From Dichomitus squalens LYAD-421 SS1 (lineage: Eukaryota; Basidiomycota; Agaricomycetes; Polyporales; Polyporaceae): a DNA stretch of 64,000 nucleotides. Location: NCBI RefSeq assembly GCF_000275845.1, contig NW_006766898.1, forward strand, positions 562,751 to 626,750, given 5' to 3'. Below the pieces are notes generated by a model that saw only the letters and a program-made list of their open reading frames with translations, was not told the origin of the DNA and made no database searches. This document shows, piece by piece, positions 46,081 to 58,147 of the stretch. A program made the position numbers and the translations under genes. Positions within the stretch are counted from its first letter, which is position 1. Every line of letters begins with the position of its first letter.

Positions 46081-47332
46081 ATGCCCTACGCTGCTCTCGA
46101 GGACACAAACGTCACTAGCGTGAGTCTGACGATATTATCTTCGTCGTTGCCATGTGTATGTCTGACTCGTGTTGCCTTTTCAACAGAGTAACGCCGTCAG
46201 AGAGATTCTGAGCGATCTCCTCAAACGGGGCATAGTCAACCATGAACTTTCCTCAACTCCCCGACACAGGGATGATCATCTCTATGATGATATCATCGAG
46301 GAAGTGGCCGACATCTTCGCCGCCGCCGGAGACGACAAGATATTCGTCGAGAGGTTCAGTCGTACCGGCTGTGACCTGGCTCAGATCACATACGGGCACA
46401 CAAGCACCGAACACCAGCACTACATTGCCCTCTACACCGTGTGCCTCCTCTACGCAGACGACCTGGGCATCCGACACCTCGACGCTTTGACCCAGTTCGC
46501 CCGTCGCTTCTCCACAGGAGAGAAACAGCTAAACCCCGTCTTGGATAAACTCACCGAGCTTATGAGGCAGGCATATGACCTCTGGCCACAAGTCGGAGCT
46601 GACGCCATCGTGTCCGGAACTCTCGAGGCGGTATCGGCCATGTACATCGAGTGCACGAGCGGGGATATGAAGATCACCCCGCAGGCGACATTGTGGCCGA
46701 ATTATTTCCGGAACAGGTCGGGGATATGCCCTCCGTACGCTCACTTCAACTTCATGAAGAACTGGCGGTCGGCTCCGGATTCGTATCTGCAACTGCTACC
46801 GTGAGTCTCTTGCGAGTTCAGATTGCTGTCTGTGTTGAGAAGATGTTCTAGGTACCTTGAGTTCTACATCGTTGCAGCTAAGTGAGTGAGCTGTTGTAGG
46901 CATTTACAAGAATTATCACCTGACATGCAGCATCAAATCTATCCAACCAGCGATGTGTGAGTATAAGAATCCACTTTGCATTCGGGAAAAAGCCGTCTCA
47001 CGCACCGCCACGATAGCCTGTCGTTCTACAAGGAACAACTAGCTGGAGAGACAAAGAACTACATCCATATCCGGGCTACGACAGATCAAATGACGCCTGT
47101 CGACATGCTGCGCCGGGTCGCGGACGAAGTCCTCGCTTGTGGTGAACGAGTCGAACTACTCATCGGGGACGATGCGCAGTTGATGGGAATATGGCGGTCG
47201 TTTGAACACGTGCGTATACGGAAGCTGATGTAACACTGCAGGCATAGTTGCTCATGCAATTGACAGGGTGTGTTGGAGTTTCACGTGAAGACGCAACGTT
47301 ACCAGCTCGCGGGACTGACCTTCGGGTCGTGA
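46081..47332 (+). CDS. TRI5-type sesquiterpene synthase D
   Basis: Intact terpene cyclase, 315 residues. Exons are 46081-46119, 46187-46800, 46852-46881, 46951-46956 (6 nt), 47017-47209 and 47267-47332. Every junction is GT-AG and in phase. The Asp-rich motif is LYADDLGIRH; a WPNYFRNRSGICPPYAHFNF block precedes the end of exon 2; exon 3 encodes YLEFYIVAA; the NSE motif N-D-V-L-S-F-Y-K-E needs microexon CGATGT; the C-terminus has QRYQLAGL. From about 46262 onward it is almost identical, introns included, to the inverted pseudogene E, and the identity runs about 68 bp past the stop codon. Upstream of that the two are clearly related but diverged. Product unknown. Confidence 0.9.
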
Positions 47333-47400
47333 GCTATTTGCTGGCATATGTATGCAGCGTGTATTCCGTCATTCGTCAATGAAGGCAACACACGTACTTC
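46262..47400 (+). repeat. Inverted repeat arm 1 (synthase D side)
   Basis: Near-identical to the reverse complement of 61311-62450 or so, through exons, introns and about 68 bp of 3' flank. The match ends in AAGGCAACACA. Small differences include an 8-bp gap and scattered substitutions. Confidence 0.85.
46951..46956 (+). other. 6-nt microexon encoding part of the NSE motif (synthase D)
   Basis: Sequence CGATGT between a CCAACCAG acceptor and a GTGAGT donor. It completes N, gives D and starts V of N-D-V-L-S. Equivalents are CGATAT at 42335-42340 (B) and 45020-45025 (C), TGACAT at 8193-8198 minus (A), and CGATGT at 61746-61751 minus (E). Confidence 0.75.
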
Positions 47401-48094
47401 CAAGATCTAGCAGGCTCAGAACTATTCATGAAGATTTATCCGACGAAATGGTTCATCAGATTGAGATAGACTCGCGGTGATTTGTTTTGAACATCCTGGC
47501 AACCCTTTCGTGGGACAACTGGCCTGATAATCGGTGTGAAGTGCAGCCTACGGACTCCACATCGTCAGCAAAGCTGGCATGTTCGCTAGAGATGCTCTAT
47601 ACCAGCATATATTCCAAAGGAAGATGAGGAGAATAACAATATGTGAACTAGGACATTGGACAGTACATTAGTTTTCTGCCGACAGTCCGCCCACGCCGCC
47701 TGCAAGCGCAGCGTTGCCAGTCGAGTACAAACTTAGGAAGCAAACGAGATGACACGATGAGTGGTCACTAGGATGGAGAGGAGGGTAACGGAGTATGTGA
47801 AACAACGAAGGTGAGGAGAGATGAGGGATAACTAGATGCTGAGGGATAGACGTAGAACTACTAGTGGATCCGTCTGCGAGTCGGACGCCCCAATGACACC
47901 AATGAAGACGATGTTGTATTGTCCATAAGCACAGAAGGGATGAGAGAGCGGACGAGGTATGTATGCAACAACACAAGTACAAGACAATGAAGCGATGCAG
48001 GTCTACAAAACGATAACGGGGAGTGCAAAGCCAAACGACATTATAACATGAAGACAGACAAATGCGACGGAGTAAGTTGGAACAAAACTAGACA
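47333..48094. other. Intergenic, synthase D to RasGEF
   Basis: 762 bp. The first 68 bp belong to the repeat shared with E. The remainder holds no recognisable gene and should contain the RasGEF 3' end. Confidence 0.45.
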
Positions 48095-51000
48095 TTATGA
48101 AGCCGCTGCAGAGGGAGCCACGGACGATTGTGACCGACTCGCCCACGCGAAGAGTTGTCGCGGCACATCGCTGCTCGGAGGTGCCTCGGCAGACTGTTTC
48201 GGCTCGACGAGAAGACTGCGTCGATAGAGATCCTGCAGGTCTCCTTGTCGCTGGGACTTTTCAAAGGCGTCGCGCAGGTACACTTGGACCTCAGGAATCT
48301 CCTTCAGGTTATAGGGAACCTGGAAACGTTGCATATCTACGGGCGACAGCGTTAGCGACGAGCGACAGACCACTATCTGCAAGATTACCGTACCTTGTAC
48401 GATACGCGCGAGCTTGTGGTATTTGTTGAAGTTGAGGAGCTTCTTCTCAGGCGCCTTCGGTGACGTCCTGTGCGAAGGATTCCCTTCGCGGCAGAACGTT
48501 ATATCTGTCAAGTAGAGGCCTGGGTGACCGCGCGTCTCAGCATGAAAGTCGACCACAAGCGGCGCGGGACCAAACTCACCAAGGAAAGGCACCGCAGGTG
48601 GCGCGGTGTTCCGCAAGCGCGAGCGGTATTCATGGTAATTCCGCGCGTGGTCAGCAAGCTTCCGGAGCGCCTCCAGCTGCAGCTTGCTCTTCTGAGACAG
48701 ACCCTGAATGACATCACCAGTCAGCGTGCGCCCGACGCGAATCCATCTTCAGAACTCACCATCCAAGTCTGGTGCAGCCTCGCGATCGTCGACGAGTCGA
48801 GCGCGGCAAGGATGGACCGCGGCGTCGAGTAGTTCCTCAGCGAGACGCACCGGTCGCCGAGCTTGATGAAGAACTTCACGAGCGCCGTCCGCTTCTTCGT
48901 GTCCGGCTCGTTCAGGATGCTCTCCGCCACCCAGCCCGTGATCGCCGTGCTGAGCGACGTCACCGCCTTCACGCCCGCGTTCGGCGCCGCGCCCTCCTTC
49001 TTCGCGCTCGCGCCCGTCTCCAGCACCTCCTCCGGCTGGATCGCGCAGTACAGGAAGCACTCCATGACCGTCATCTGCCGCGCGAGCTCGAGCGGGTCAA
49101 AGTCCGTGATCGCGACCGCGGCAAAGTGCCGCGAGCGCAGCGCAGACAGCACCGTCTTCGTCATGATCGGCCGCGGGACCTCCGAGATCGGCCCGGGCAG
49201 CATGGGCGGGTTGAGCGGCATGCCCGCGTCGCGCGCCCTGTCGCGGTCCGCGCGCGGGCTCAGCGTGTCCGCGCTCCCCGCCGACACGCGCTGGTGGACG
49301 AGCTCGAGGATGCGCTGGGACGGCCCGGGGAACATCGCGGATAGCGCGTCCTTGATGAACGAGACCAGCGTCGGGACGACGACCGCGTCCGTCGCGTGCC
49401 GCCAGTACGTCTCCACCCACGTCTTGATGAAGTTGCTCACGCGCAGGCGCACGGGGAGGCCCTTGCGCTGCTGCCACAGGCGCAGGTCGGCGTCCGCGAG
49501 CCCTGGCGGCGGGAGGATGTTGTAGCGCGCGATGACCGCGTCGAGGAGCTCCGCCGGGGTCGTGAACAGGCGGAAGGTCATGAAGAACACCGCCGCGAAC
49601 GGCGGCTCGACGAGCGCGTCGTGGGGCGTCATGCGTTCCACCAGCGCCTCGAGCGTCGCGCCCACGAGCTGCCCGTCCGAGTTGTACGCGACGTCTTCGG
49701 GGGCATGGTCGTGAGGGAACGTCCACGGCAGCACCGCCGCGCCAAACGGGTGGGCCCCAGAAACGGCCGGGAGCTCCCCGCTGAGGAGCTGCTGCTCGAA
49801 CGACGTCGTGCTCGGAGCGGCGCCGTGGCGTTGGCTGCCCTCCCACGTCGTCCTATCGTCCTCCGTGGGTGCGTACGAGTTTAGCGACATCGCATCCGAA
49901 CGAAGCGTCGCCCTGTCGAGCGACGGGCGCGGCTCCGGCAGGGGCTTCTCTGCAAGAATGGGGGAGACGACGCTCGGCGTCACCGGCGTAGGCAGCTCGC
50001 TCTCGACGCCTCCATCCCCATCTGCACCAAGTGAGGGCGAGGGCGGAAGCGACGGAGGCTCCTCGATGACAGGAATGGCCTCGCCCTTCACCCTCAGCGT
50101 ATGCTCCTCCCCGTCCACGCCCTGCGCCTGGATCGTCAGGTCCTCCTCCTCCCCATCGCCCTCGCCCTCCACATACAGCCCGCGCACCGCCTGCAAACTG
50201 CTCTCCCTGCGTATCCTCGGCCCGCCGCTGCCTCCTCCGCTCTTCGTCCCGCTCCTCGCACTCGCCGTCGACGCGCTGTGCGCATGCCCGTGCCCGAACT
50301 TCCTTGGGGTGTACACCCCGCCCTCCGGGTCCCCGGGCGCAGGCAGCACGAACACGAACGGGCGCTCGCCCGCCGACGCCGCGCGCTGCACGCAGCGCTT
50401 CACCGCGTTCACGCAGTCCGAGCCCGCCCTGAGCGCGTCCGTCGCGCACCGCAGCAGGCCCTCCTTCTCCGCCTCCTCCGACACGCCGTCCGCAGGCGGC
50501 GCGGTGAGCACGCGCACCGAGTCCGCGAGCGTGCTCGCGACGGCGTACAGGCCCTCCTTCGCCGCGCGCACGCCCTCCGCGCGCGCGGGCGGCATGTCCG
50601 GGTGGCGCAGGACGGCGTCGACGAGCGTGAGCAGCCGGCAGACGACGTCGACGACCTCGCGCACGAGGTCGTACATGTGGCCCGTGCTCGCCGCGTGCGA
50701 GCGGCGCGAGTGCGAGTGCGCGTGCCCGATGAACGCCGCGATCGTGGACAGGAAGCTGTCGTGCGTGTACCGCAGCGCGTCCGTGAGCTCCGCGGCCGTC
50801 GCGGGCCCCGAGGGGAAGACGGGCGTCGCGGGCGTGCCGACCGAGTCGCTCGAGAACGACGACGACGATGACGACGACGAGTAGTTGCTGCTCACCGAGT
50901 CCTGCATCGGCCGGTGGTGCTGCCGCGGCGTGCTCTCGCTGAACACCCTCCGCGCGGGCGACGCGAGCTGCTGCTCGGACAGCTTCCGTTGCGGGATCCT

Positions 51001-53503
51001 CAGGGTTCCGGCGGGCACAGGTGGGTAGTCGGCTCCCATCGCAGCCCGTTTCGGGATCTTGAGGTCGCCCAAGCTCTTCGGCCTCGACGGCGTATTCGCG
51101 GCGTCTGTCATCCGCCTCGCCCTCGTCGCGATGCCGTTGCTAGTCCGGCCGGGCGTCGCGAAGTGGTCCTCGCCCATCTCGCCCGCTCCCCAGCGCCCCT
51201 GCCCCTGCGAAGACTCCGCGTCGGCACTGCGCACGGGACGCGCTGCGGCCGCCGAGGGCAGGTTCACGCCGCACTGCACGGCGACGGCAAGGAAGCCGCG
51301 CACGTGCGCGAACAGCTGCCCCGCAAGGCGCACCATTCCCTGCACCTCCATGTCGCGCGTCTCCTCGGAGATGCCGGCCGTCCCTTCGTCGGACGCGCGC
51401 TTCGCCTGCGAGACGAGCGACGCGAGGTCGGAGAGGATGCGTTTGCGCTCCTGCGCGAGCACGCCGTGCTGCTTCAGCACGGGCGCGTCCCGCGAGAGGC
51501 AGCCGATCTCGGACAGGAGGGCGCGGACGCACGATATGATGCACGCGGTTGCGGGCTGGAAGTGGTGTACGCGATTCATGCGCACGGCGTTTTGAAGCAG
51601 AGAGAGTGCGCGGAGGAGGGGCAGCATGAGCGGGGGGCAGTACATGTCGATGGTGGGGCCAAACGAGTCCGCTGCTGTTGGCCGGTGGTTGTTGCGGGGG
51701 AAGGTGGCTTTGCCTTTCTGTGAGACGTTGCTCGCCCAGGACGTCGTCGACGACACGGACATGTTGTGTTTGTGGCCGGGTCGAGAGTTCTACAGGGCGG
51801 GAAACCTCATGGTCAGTATTTTTGTCCGCGGGCGTTTAGGATGGCCATGCTTCCAATAGCATTGCACGTAAAGTTAGATGGTAACAACCCGACGCCGCCG
51901 CCGTGGCAGAAGTCCGTGTAAGAAGCCCACAGACGACCGTGCAGAACATGCTCATGATTCACAGGGCTGACATGCGATCCCGATGAACACTGGACTTGTG
52001 ATTGCATCGGGATGCTTGTTGTGCCTCCGTCTTCGATGACCTCATAAAGCATCATGCAGACAACGCCGCAATCGAAGTCGGAGCAAACGAATGATGATAT
52101 GACCCCCCACAACAGGTGGACCATCCAGTTCCACTCTCCCGGCATTCTCAGCGGATTGGATGGTCCGAAACCGGAAGACTTGACTCAAAACTGCAAAGAT
52201 GCCGGAAATCTTGTCCGGACATCCCAACCCCACTTTACCTGAGGCAAGATCAAAACCCAGATAGCTGAGCTCCAGAAAGCCGACGGTCTGTTAGCTACTC
52301 AGCAGCGATGTGGGCATGCACAGTAGGGAAAATGGGCTTGGACCCGAAGTGCGGACGCTCGAAGACAAAACGGGCCTCAAAATCCGGACATTTCGGGTCT
52401 CCCGCTCCACGACAGGATCTGGCTTCGCCACCGATCCTCTGCTGATGAGGGGCGTAGCAACACGAAATATTCCCCAGAAGCTCGTGTTCCCGCCCAGTGA
52501 GCGCGGCCAACTAACGCGGAAAGGTTCTGATCCGCTGGATAGAGAATCAAACTTTTCATACGCAATCGGCATATGCCCAGACATGTGCGGAGTTTGGCGC
52601 CGGGCATTCAAACACACGGTAGACAACGCAAGATCTGCCCGGCGAGAAGTCGATGAGGGGAGACATAGGAGAAGGCGGCGTTTCCGGGAAGAAAAACACC
52701 GTTCACCAAGGGTAGGCAGTTGCCTACTGCAGCTCATCGTCGTCGACCGCAGACGCCGTGACAGCTGCACGGTCGACCCGCATTCTCAACACGGCTTCAG
52801 CGACGGCGGCAATGACAGATCCAGCAAATTCAACAACAAGCACGACGTCACGACGAGCGATCGCACGCATCGAGAACGGAAAGAAGAAACCGGTAAGGAC
52901 ACACACCTTCGCGCCCGGGAGCTCTTCCTCCGTGAGCAGCCCGACCTCGGCGGTGACATAGTTGCTCGGGAACCAGCCCCGCCTGCCGTCAAGCTCGCCG
53001 TCCCACCAGCCGCTCTGGTCGCGGTTGAGGACGTGGATGACCTGGCCCGCGCGGAAGCTGAGGCAGGTCGCGTTCGGCTGCTGGGGAGAAAAGTCGTGCA
53101 TGGCGAGCACGTAGTCGTCCGTGCTGCCGCCGCCGATGGCCTCGTCTTCGGAGCCGGAGTCGGTCATCATCGTCCACGCGGAGGGGCCGCTTGGGCGGGC
53201 AGAAGAAGTAGACGAAGACGCGGGGGCGGACGCGGATGTTGGAGTAGATGGGCCAGGACGGCGGGGGGAGCGGGCGGAAAGGTGTGATGCGCTCGAGGGA
53301 GCACGGGATGCTGCAGAGGTGGGGGAGGATGCGGAGGAGGGGCTGCGGAGGCGACTGGTGAAGCTAGCGTTGCTGCGGGCGGAGAGGGGGGTGCGGGGCA
53401 GCCCTGGGCTTAGGCCATCGCGGGAGGAGTGTGTTCGGCTGGAGGAAGGGTTGGCAGAGGCGGTTATTGAGGTGTCGATTCTGAGATGTGTGGTGGGAGG
53501 CAT
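48095..53503 (-). CDS. SH3-domain Ras guanine nucleotide exchange factor (CDC25-like)
   Basis: Activates Ras by GDP-GTP exchange at the membrane. The first exon (53503 down to 52907) is Ser-rich and then carries an SH3 domain: DDYVLAMHDFSPQQPNATCL, GQVIHVLNRDQSGWWDGELD and RRGWFPSNYV. A 1117-bp intron follows (52906-51790), far longer than any other here. The main exon continues NSRPGHKHNMSVSS, with DMYCPPLMLPLLRALSLLQN, a poly-Ser tract, the RasGEF-N domain (LVGATLEALVERMTPHDALV, FFMTFRLFTTPAELLDAVIA) and the start of the catalytic domain (LELARQMTVMECFLYCAIQP). Three or four C-terminal exons finish it (FLGLYLTDITFCREGNPSH, NFNKYHKLARIVQ, IPEVQVYLRDAF). A single gene is inferred from domain order. 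Confidence 0.85.
51790..52906 (-). other. Unusually long intron (1117 bp) in the RasGEF gene
   Basis: The donor GTGTGT follows the SH3 exon codons for P-G-A-K, and the acceptor CCCTGTAG precedes N-S-R-P-G-H-K. Other introns of the gene are about 50-90 nt. The interior has ORFs on both strands without a domain and no obvious terminal repeats, so it may hold an eroded insertion. Confidence 0.5.
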
Positions 53504-55278
53504 TCCTCATACGCGGGCGAGTGGTGATGAGAGTAGCGATGGGTGAATGCGAGTACTTGCCGGTCGAATGCAGTGTGTTGGATAGCCGGGATGTGGAAAG
53601 CAAGGCGAGAGCGGGGGCAGAGAGACAGAGGAGCAAGCGAGGACGGACGAAAGGGGGGAAGCCGGGCGTAACAAGTCGTGAAATAAGAGGGCGGGGATAG
53701 ATGGCGAGTGTCGGGGGAGGGAAGCAGGCCGGGAGAGACGGAAGGGGACTCGGAAGAGGACACAAGCGGCCTCAGTCGGACGCGGCCTCAGGACCAGGTT
53801 CGGTTTCCGTCACCCCCGCGTGACATCCTCTGTGACACACGCGTATCCCGCGACTCTCGCGTCCCAAGTCGTGTGCCAGTGCCCATCGTCGTCGACTGGC
53901 CCCCAAGTATGTATGTGTTCCTGCCGTCTTCCCCCCCGCACTCCTCTCGTCGCGTGTCCGACTTCCAATATTTACAGCCCGGCTGGCCTCCCGATCTTCC
54001 TATCCCAATCTAGTCTGGTCCGCGCGCTAGGTCCCATATGGTCAAGCACCCTCAACCTTGGACTTGTTCAACATCAGCAGGCACTGCCATATTCCGCTCC
54101 TTCAAAGAGCCAAAATTGCCGGTTCCCGATTTCTGCCCCCCCATTGATATTGGCTGCGCTCAAGACAGGGTCTCCGCTCTCTCGGATGCTGATTCGAGGA
54201 GTAACTGTTGCCGCCATGATCGATCCGCACAATCTCTCAGCCCGTCGAGCCAAGGCTTGCGTAAACGCAGTTCGTTGTGCTGCTGGTGCAATCCCATCTT
54301 TCTGCATCCGAAAAACTTTCACCTGACATACATGCTCACGCCGCCGCCTGCTCTTTTGTTTCCTCTCGCTTTCCCGGGCCGATACATATCATGCAATGAT
54401 GTTTGACCATCCGAGTCAAATGTCTCCCCGATGTGTGAGCTTAGCCTAACCAGTTCCATCTCTTGCTTCCCCGACTTTCTTCTGACCGAGCAACGCTTCC
54501 ATATTCCGCTTACCACAACATTCGCCCGCGCATATAGCGGAAGCATACGAGTTCACCGCAAGATGATCCGCGGTGCTCATGCATCAGGGAAGGTCAGAGT
54601 GATCAATTCTAACAATGTTCCCAGTTTCGTCTCAACGCCAGACTGGCATTCGGATGCACTCGCCAAGGGGGCACTTCGAGCAATTCATGGCAGAATCATC
54701 GATTTCGACTCCGAAATCAGCATTCCCTCCACTTCTGCTTTGACGAGCCATGACATACGCCCCTAATCACGTGGAAAATGATTGCGGGGCGAAGCGAGGT
54801 CTCTTGCGCTCCAGGTTTCTGATTCTGTGCACAATCAGCCCAGAATGCCAGAATGGGACCGGAATAAACGTCAAATGCGTTCGCTCTGACCTCGCCAACT
54901 AAATGGCAGCACTGAGACCTGTTTGCTCTCTCTAGCTACATAGTTCTGAGCCTTCCGCTCTGGTCCTTCGCTTCAGTCCAGGGATCTGCGTCACTTACGG
55001 GACGTGTACGTACTAATAGAACACGTCTTCTATCGCAAACCACACTCGACAGTACCCGCCTGTCCATCGATCCGCCTTATCGTCTCGACTCCTCTCCTGA
55101 ACGCCGCACTCCCTTCCGCTAGCGCTCAACGTTATCGCTCGAGGACGGTCCCACTCGCCGGGTCTCCCAGCTCTCTCCGCAGACCATCGACGTGCGGTCC
55201 CAGCCAGAGCTGCATCTCCTCGCCTCCTCTTCCTTCTGCCTTCTTTCACTGCTGAGCTTATACCAACTGTCAGCGCAT
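53504..55278. other. Intergenic, 1.8 kb between divergent RasGEF and nickel transporter
   Basis: Both genes start here and face outward. The first 300 bp next to RasGEF are G-rich; beyond that the DNA is mixed. ORFs such as 54431-54766 show no domain and no splice partners. No repeat or RNA gene is recognised. Confidence 0.45.
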
Positions 55279-58042
55279 ATGATGACCACGCCCCGGCGCT
55301 CAGGTAAACCCGCGCGTCTCAGGCTCACGCTCTTTGGCCGCTCCGTCCTGCTGCTCACCGCCGAGCTTCTCGCGAACGCCGTCTGCTGGGCCGTCTCTGC
55401 TGTCCTGTTCGGCCGGAGGCCCGAGACGCGCCCGGTCCTCTCGCTCGCGCTCCTAGCCTGGGTTAGTGCGGTCGCATATCGCCACTTCCAATTCGAGCTC
55501 GTCTGAAACCAGTATTTATGAACGTCTTCGATGCCGCTCTATCGCGCCTATCGAACGCTACAGACAATCGGTCTCAGACACGGTACGTGCTGCATGCTCT
55601 TCGCCCAAATCAGGAATAGGATGGTCGCAGTAGGCTCCGCCTCGTCGCGCGGGGGCTGGAGGCAGAGCACGCTCTCCGGTGCAGCCGCGCCTACCTGCCT
55701 TATCCGTATACGCCGGCTACAAACGAAGTTACCGCGAGAGAACCGGGCTCGAACGCAGCTGCTTAACCTTTCCGACTCCCACCGGCTACTAAGTTCACTT
55801 TTAGCTCATCCTCCGCGCCCACGTCGGACTGCAGGACAGACCCCACGCTGACAGCCCCCCCCCCGTCCCACCACCCCACAGCGCTCGATGCGGACCACAT
55901 CAGGTATGCCGCCCGCAATCTCCCCGTACGTCTTCCCCATCCGTCCGTCCGTCACGCCCCGCGCGCGCGCGCGCGAAGGCGGGGAAGCTCACCGGCCTAC
56001 TTAGGTTCTGTCGCTCCCCACAAGACGGCTGCTGACACGGCTGCGATGCCCTGCGCGCGCACGGAAGCGCGATCGATAACGCGACGAGGAGCCTGATCGG
56101 CATGGGCCAGCTCCCCGTCACCTGCGGCCTCTTCTTCTCGCTCGGGCACAGCACGATTGTGGTCGCGGTGGTGAGTGCCCCGGTCCTTCTCGAGGTCTCT
56201 GTGCGGGCTTCGTGCGTGCGCCCGCGGGCCTTGGACAGACTTGGGATCGGCTCCTCTCGAGACTTGCGCTTTGTTCAGGAGCCGGGAGGTCGCGTATCCG
56301 CTGCTGCGTCGACGAGCGGGCGCTTGCCAGGGCTACCGACCTCCGCCTTCCATTCTCGGACCGAGGCGCGCTGGACGACCGCCGTCCCCCATCTGTGGTT
56401 ATCTCATCCCGTTCTATACAGAAAATCGCGCCCGTTTTGCCACACCATCAGCTTACTCCCTTTCCTTCTCGTCGCAACAGAACGTAGCCATCGCGATCAG
56501 CACAGACGTCTACGACCGAATGCAACGCGTGGGAGAGGTGGGAGGTATCGTAGGTAACGCTCCCCGCCGGCACCCTTCGTCGGCAGGCTACGAGCTCACA
56601 TTGCGTCTGACATAACCCCCTCCATTCACGGGGGCCAATTCCCCCGGGACAGGCTCCGCCGTCAGCGCGTCGTTCTTGTTCGTCGTCGGGCTCGCGAACT
56701 CCATAATCCTGTATAGGATCCTGCGCAAACGTCATCAGGTAGCTCCCCCCGTTCGCCGACGTCATCGTCGTCGGCTTCGTCTCGGTCTCGCGCCGTTCTG
56801 ACCGTGTGGCTCGCTGCAGATCAGACGGCTCCGGGCAGAACGCGCAGCCCAAGGCGCAGAAGGCCATGGCGGCGACGCCGTGCTCGATGAAGAACCGGAG
56901 GACGACGGGTCGCACCAGAACACCCTCATGATGAAGCTCCTCGGCCCCGTCGTGACGTTCGTCGACCGTCCGTGGAAGATGTACCCCGTCGGCGTCCTAT
57001 TCGGCTTCGGTGTGTACCCCACGTTCCGCCGTCCCCATCGCGGGCCACTGGCAGGTGAACCGCGGCTCACGCACGCCGTCCCGCAGGGTTCGACACCGCA
57101 TCCTCCATCGCCCTCCTCGCCGTCTCGGCCATCGCGAAGCGCGGCCCTGACGGCCAGCAGATCAATCCTGCGGACATCGTCGTCCTCCCGGTGCGTGTTC
57201 GCCCCCAAGTTCGAGGACCGAGGGCGGCGGAGCCCCAGAGCCGTACCTCGTCTGCACCCACATCCTAATCTCTGCGCAGCTGCTGTTCACAGTCGGCATG
57301 ACGCTCATCGACTCCCTCGATTCCGTCATCATGCTCTATTCGTACGCGGGTTTCCCGGAGCGATCCTTCGCGCTCTTCGAGCGGCGCTCCGCCCCTAGCG
57401 ACCCCACCCTCCCACACACGGCTCTGTCAAACAAGCCGGACGCGGACGATGCAGCCGTGCAGGTACTACCGCGCGAACCAGCCGCGCAGACCGCGCTCGT
57501 CGTAGACAGCAAGGCCAGAGACGAGAAGCCGGCCACGGTCGGTGTCGCAGCGGACGGCGTCGCAGCGGACGGCGTCGACGGCGCGGATATGCCGCAGCGC
57601 CGGGCGATGCGCGTGAAGCGCAACACGATGTCGAACCTGAGCATCCTTCTCACGATTATGAGCATCTTGGTCGCGTTCAGGTGAGGGGACGTGCTTGCAG
57701 CTCGTCGGACTCGGGGTTGAACGGAACACCGCAGCATCTCGTTGATCACGACCATGGGCCTCATCGGCGACAACTGCACCCCGTGCCGAAGCGCTGCGAA
57801 CGCACCGGATGGCGGGGGACTCGCAGGAAGATGGTGGAGAGGATGGGCGAAGGTAGGCCTTGCACATGTGCGATGCACCCACGGGACACCGCTGACGGTG
57901 AGGCTGGGCCAAGGCTAACGACAACAGCGGATACATCGGAGCTGCCATTGTTGGAACGTTCGTCTTGGTCGTCAGCAGCTGGTATGGGTTGCGTTTCCTG
58001 CACGGCAAGCGGCAAGCGCAAAAGAACCGGGCACAACAATAG
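55279..58042 (+). CDS. Nickel/cobalt transporter of the NiCoT (HoxN) family
   Basis: Plasma-membrane uptake of Ni2+ or Co2+, in fungi usually to supply urease. The start at 55279 gives MMTTPRRSGKPARLRLTLFG and a first membrane segment. The family signature H-x4-D-H (R-H-A-L-D-A-D-H-I) is built across an intron of about 295 nt. Further blocks are LPVTCGLFFSLGHSTIVV, VGLANSIILYRILRKRH, LGPVVTFVDRPWKMYPVGVL, FGFDTASSIALLAVSAIA, and LFTVGMTLIDSLDSVIMLYS|YAGF. A long hydrophilic loop (residues about 300-380) contains a VAADGVAADGVDG repeat. The last segments are SILLTIMSILVAF and AIVGTFVLVVSSWYGLRFL. It ends with TAG at 58042. At least nine exons occur; the boundaries of some are approximate. Confidence 0.88.
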
Positions 58043-58147
58043 GAATGTGGAACTTAACGAACGCAAACAACCAGTAGTCGTCACGATAGCAGTTTCACGC
58101 CATGTGTCTACCATACAATCAGGGCAATGTATCACAAATCGCTTCCG

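Noticed and set aside
41315..47332. Trichothecene toxin cluster
   Set aside because: The enzymes share the TRI5 fold, but that fold is widespread in basidiomycetes; no other trichothecene pathway gene is present.
49097..51723. Several long ORFs opposite or out of frame with the RasGEF main exon
   Set aside because: Low-complexity Arg/Ala/Val translations that shadow the GC-rich coding frame; the true frame has RasGEF-N and RasGEF motifs.
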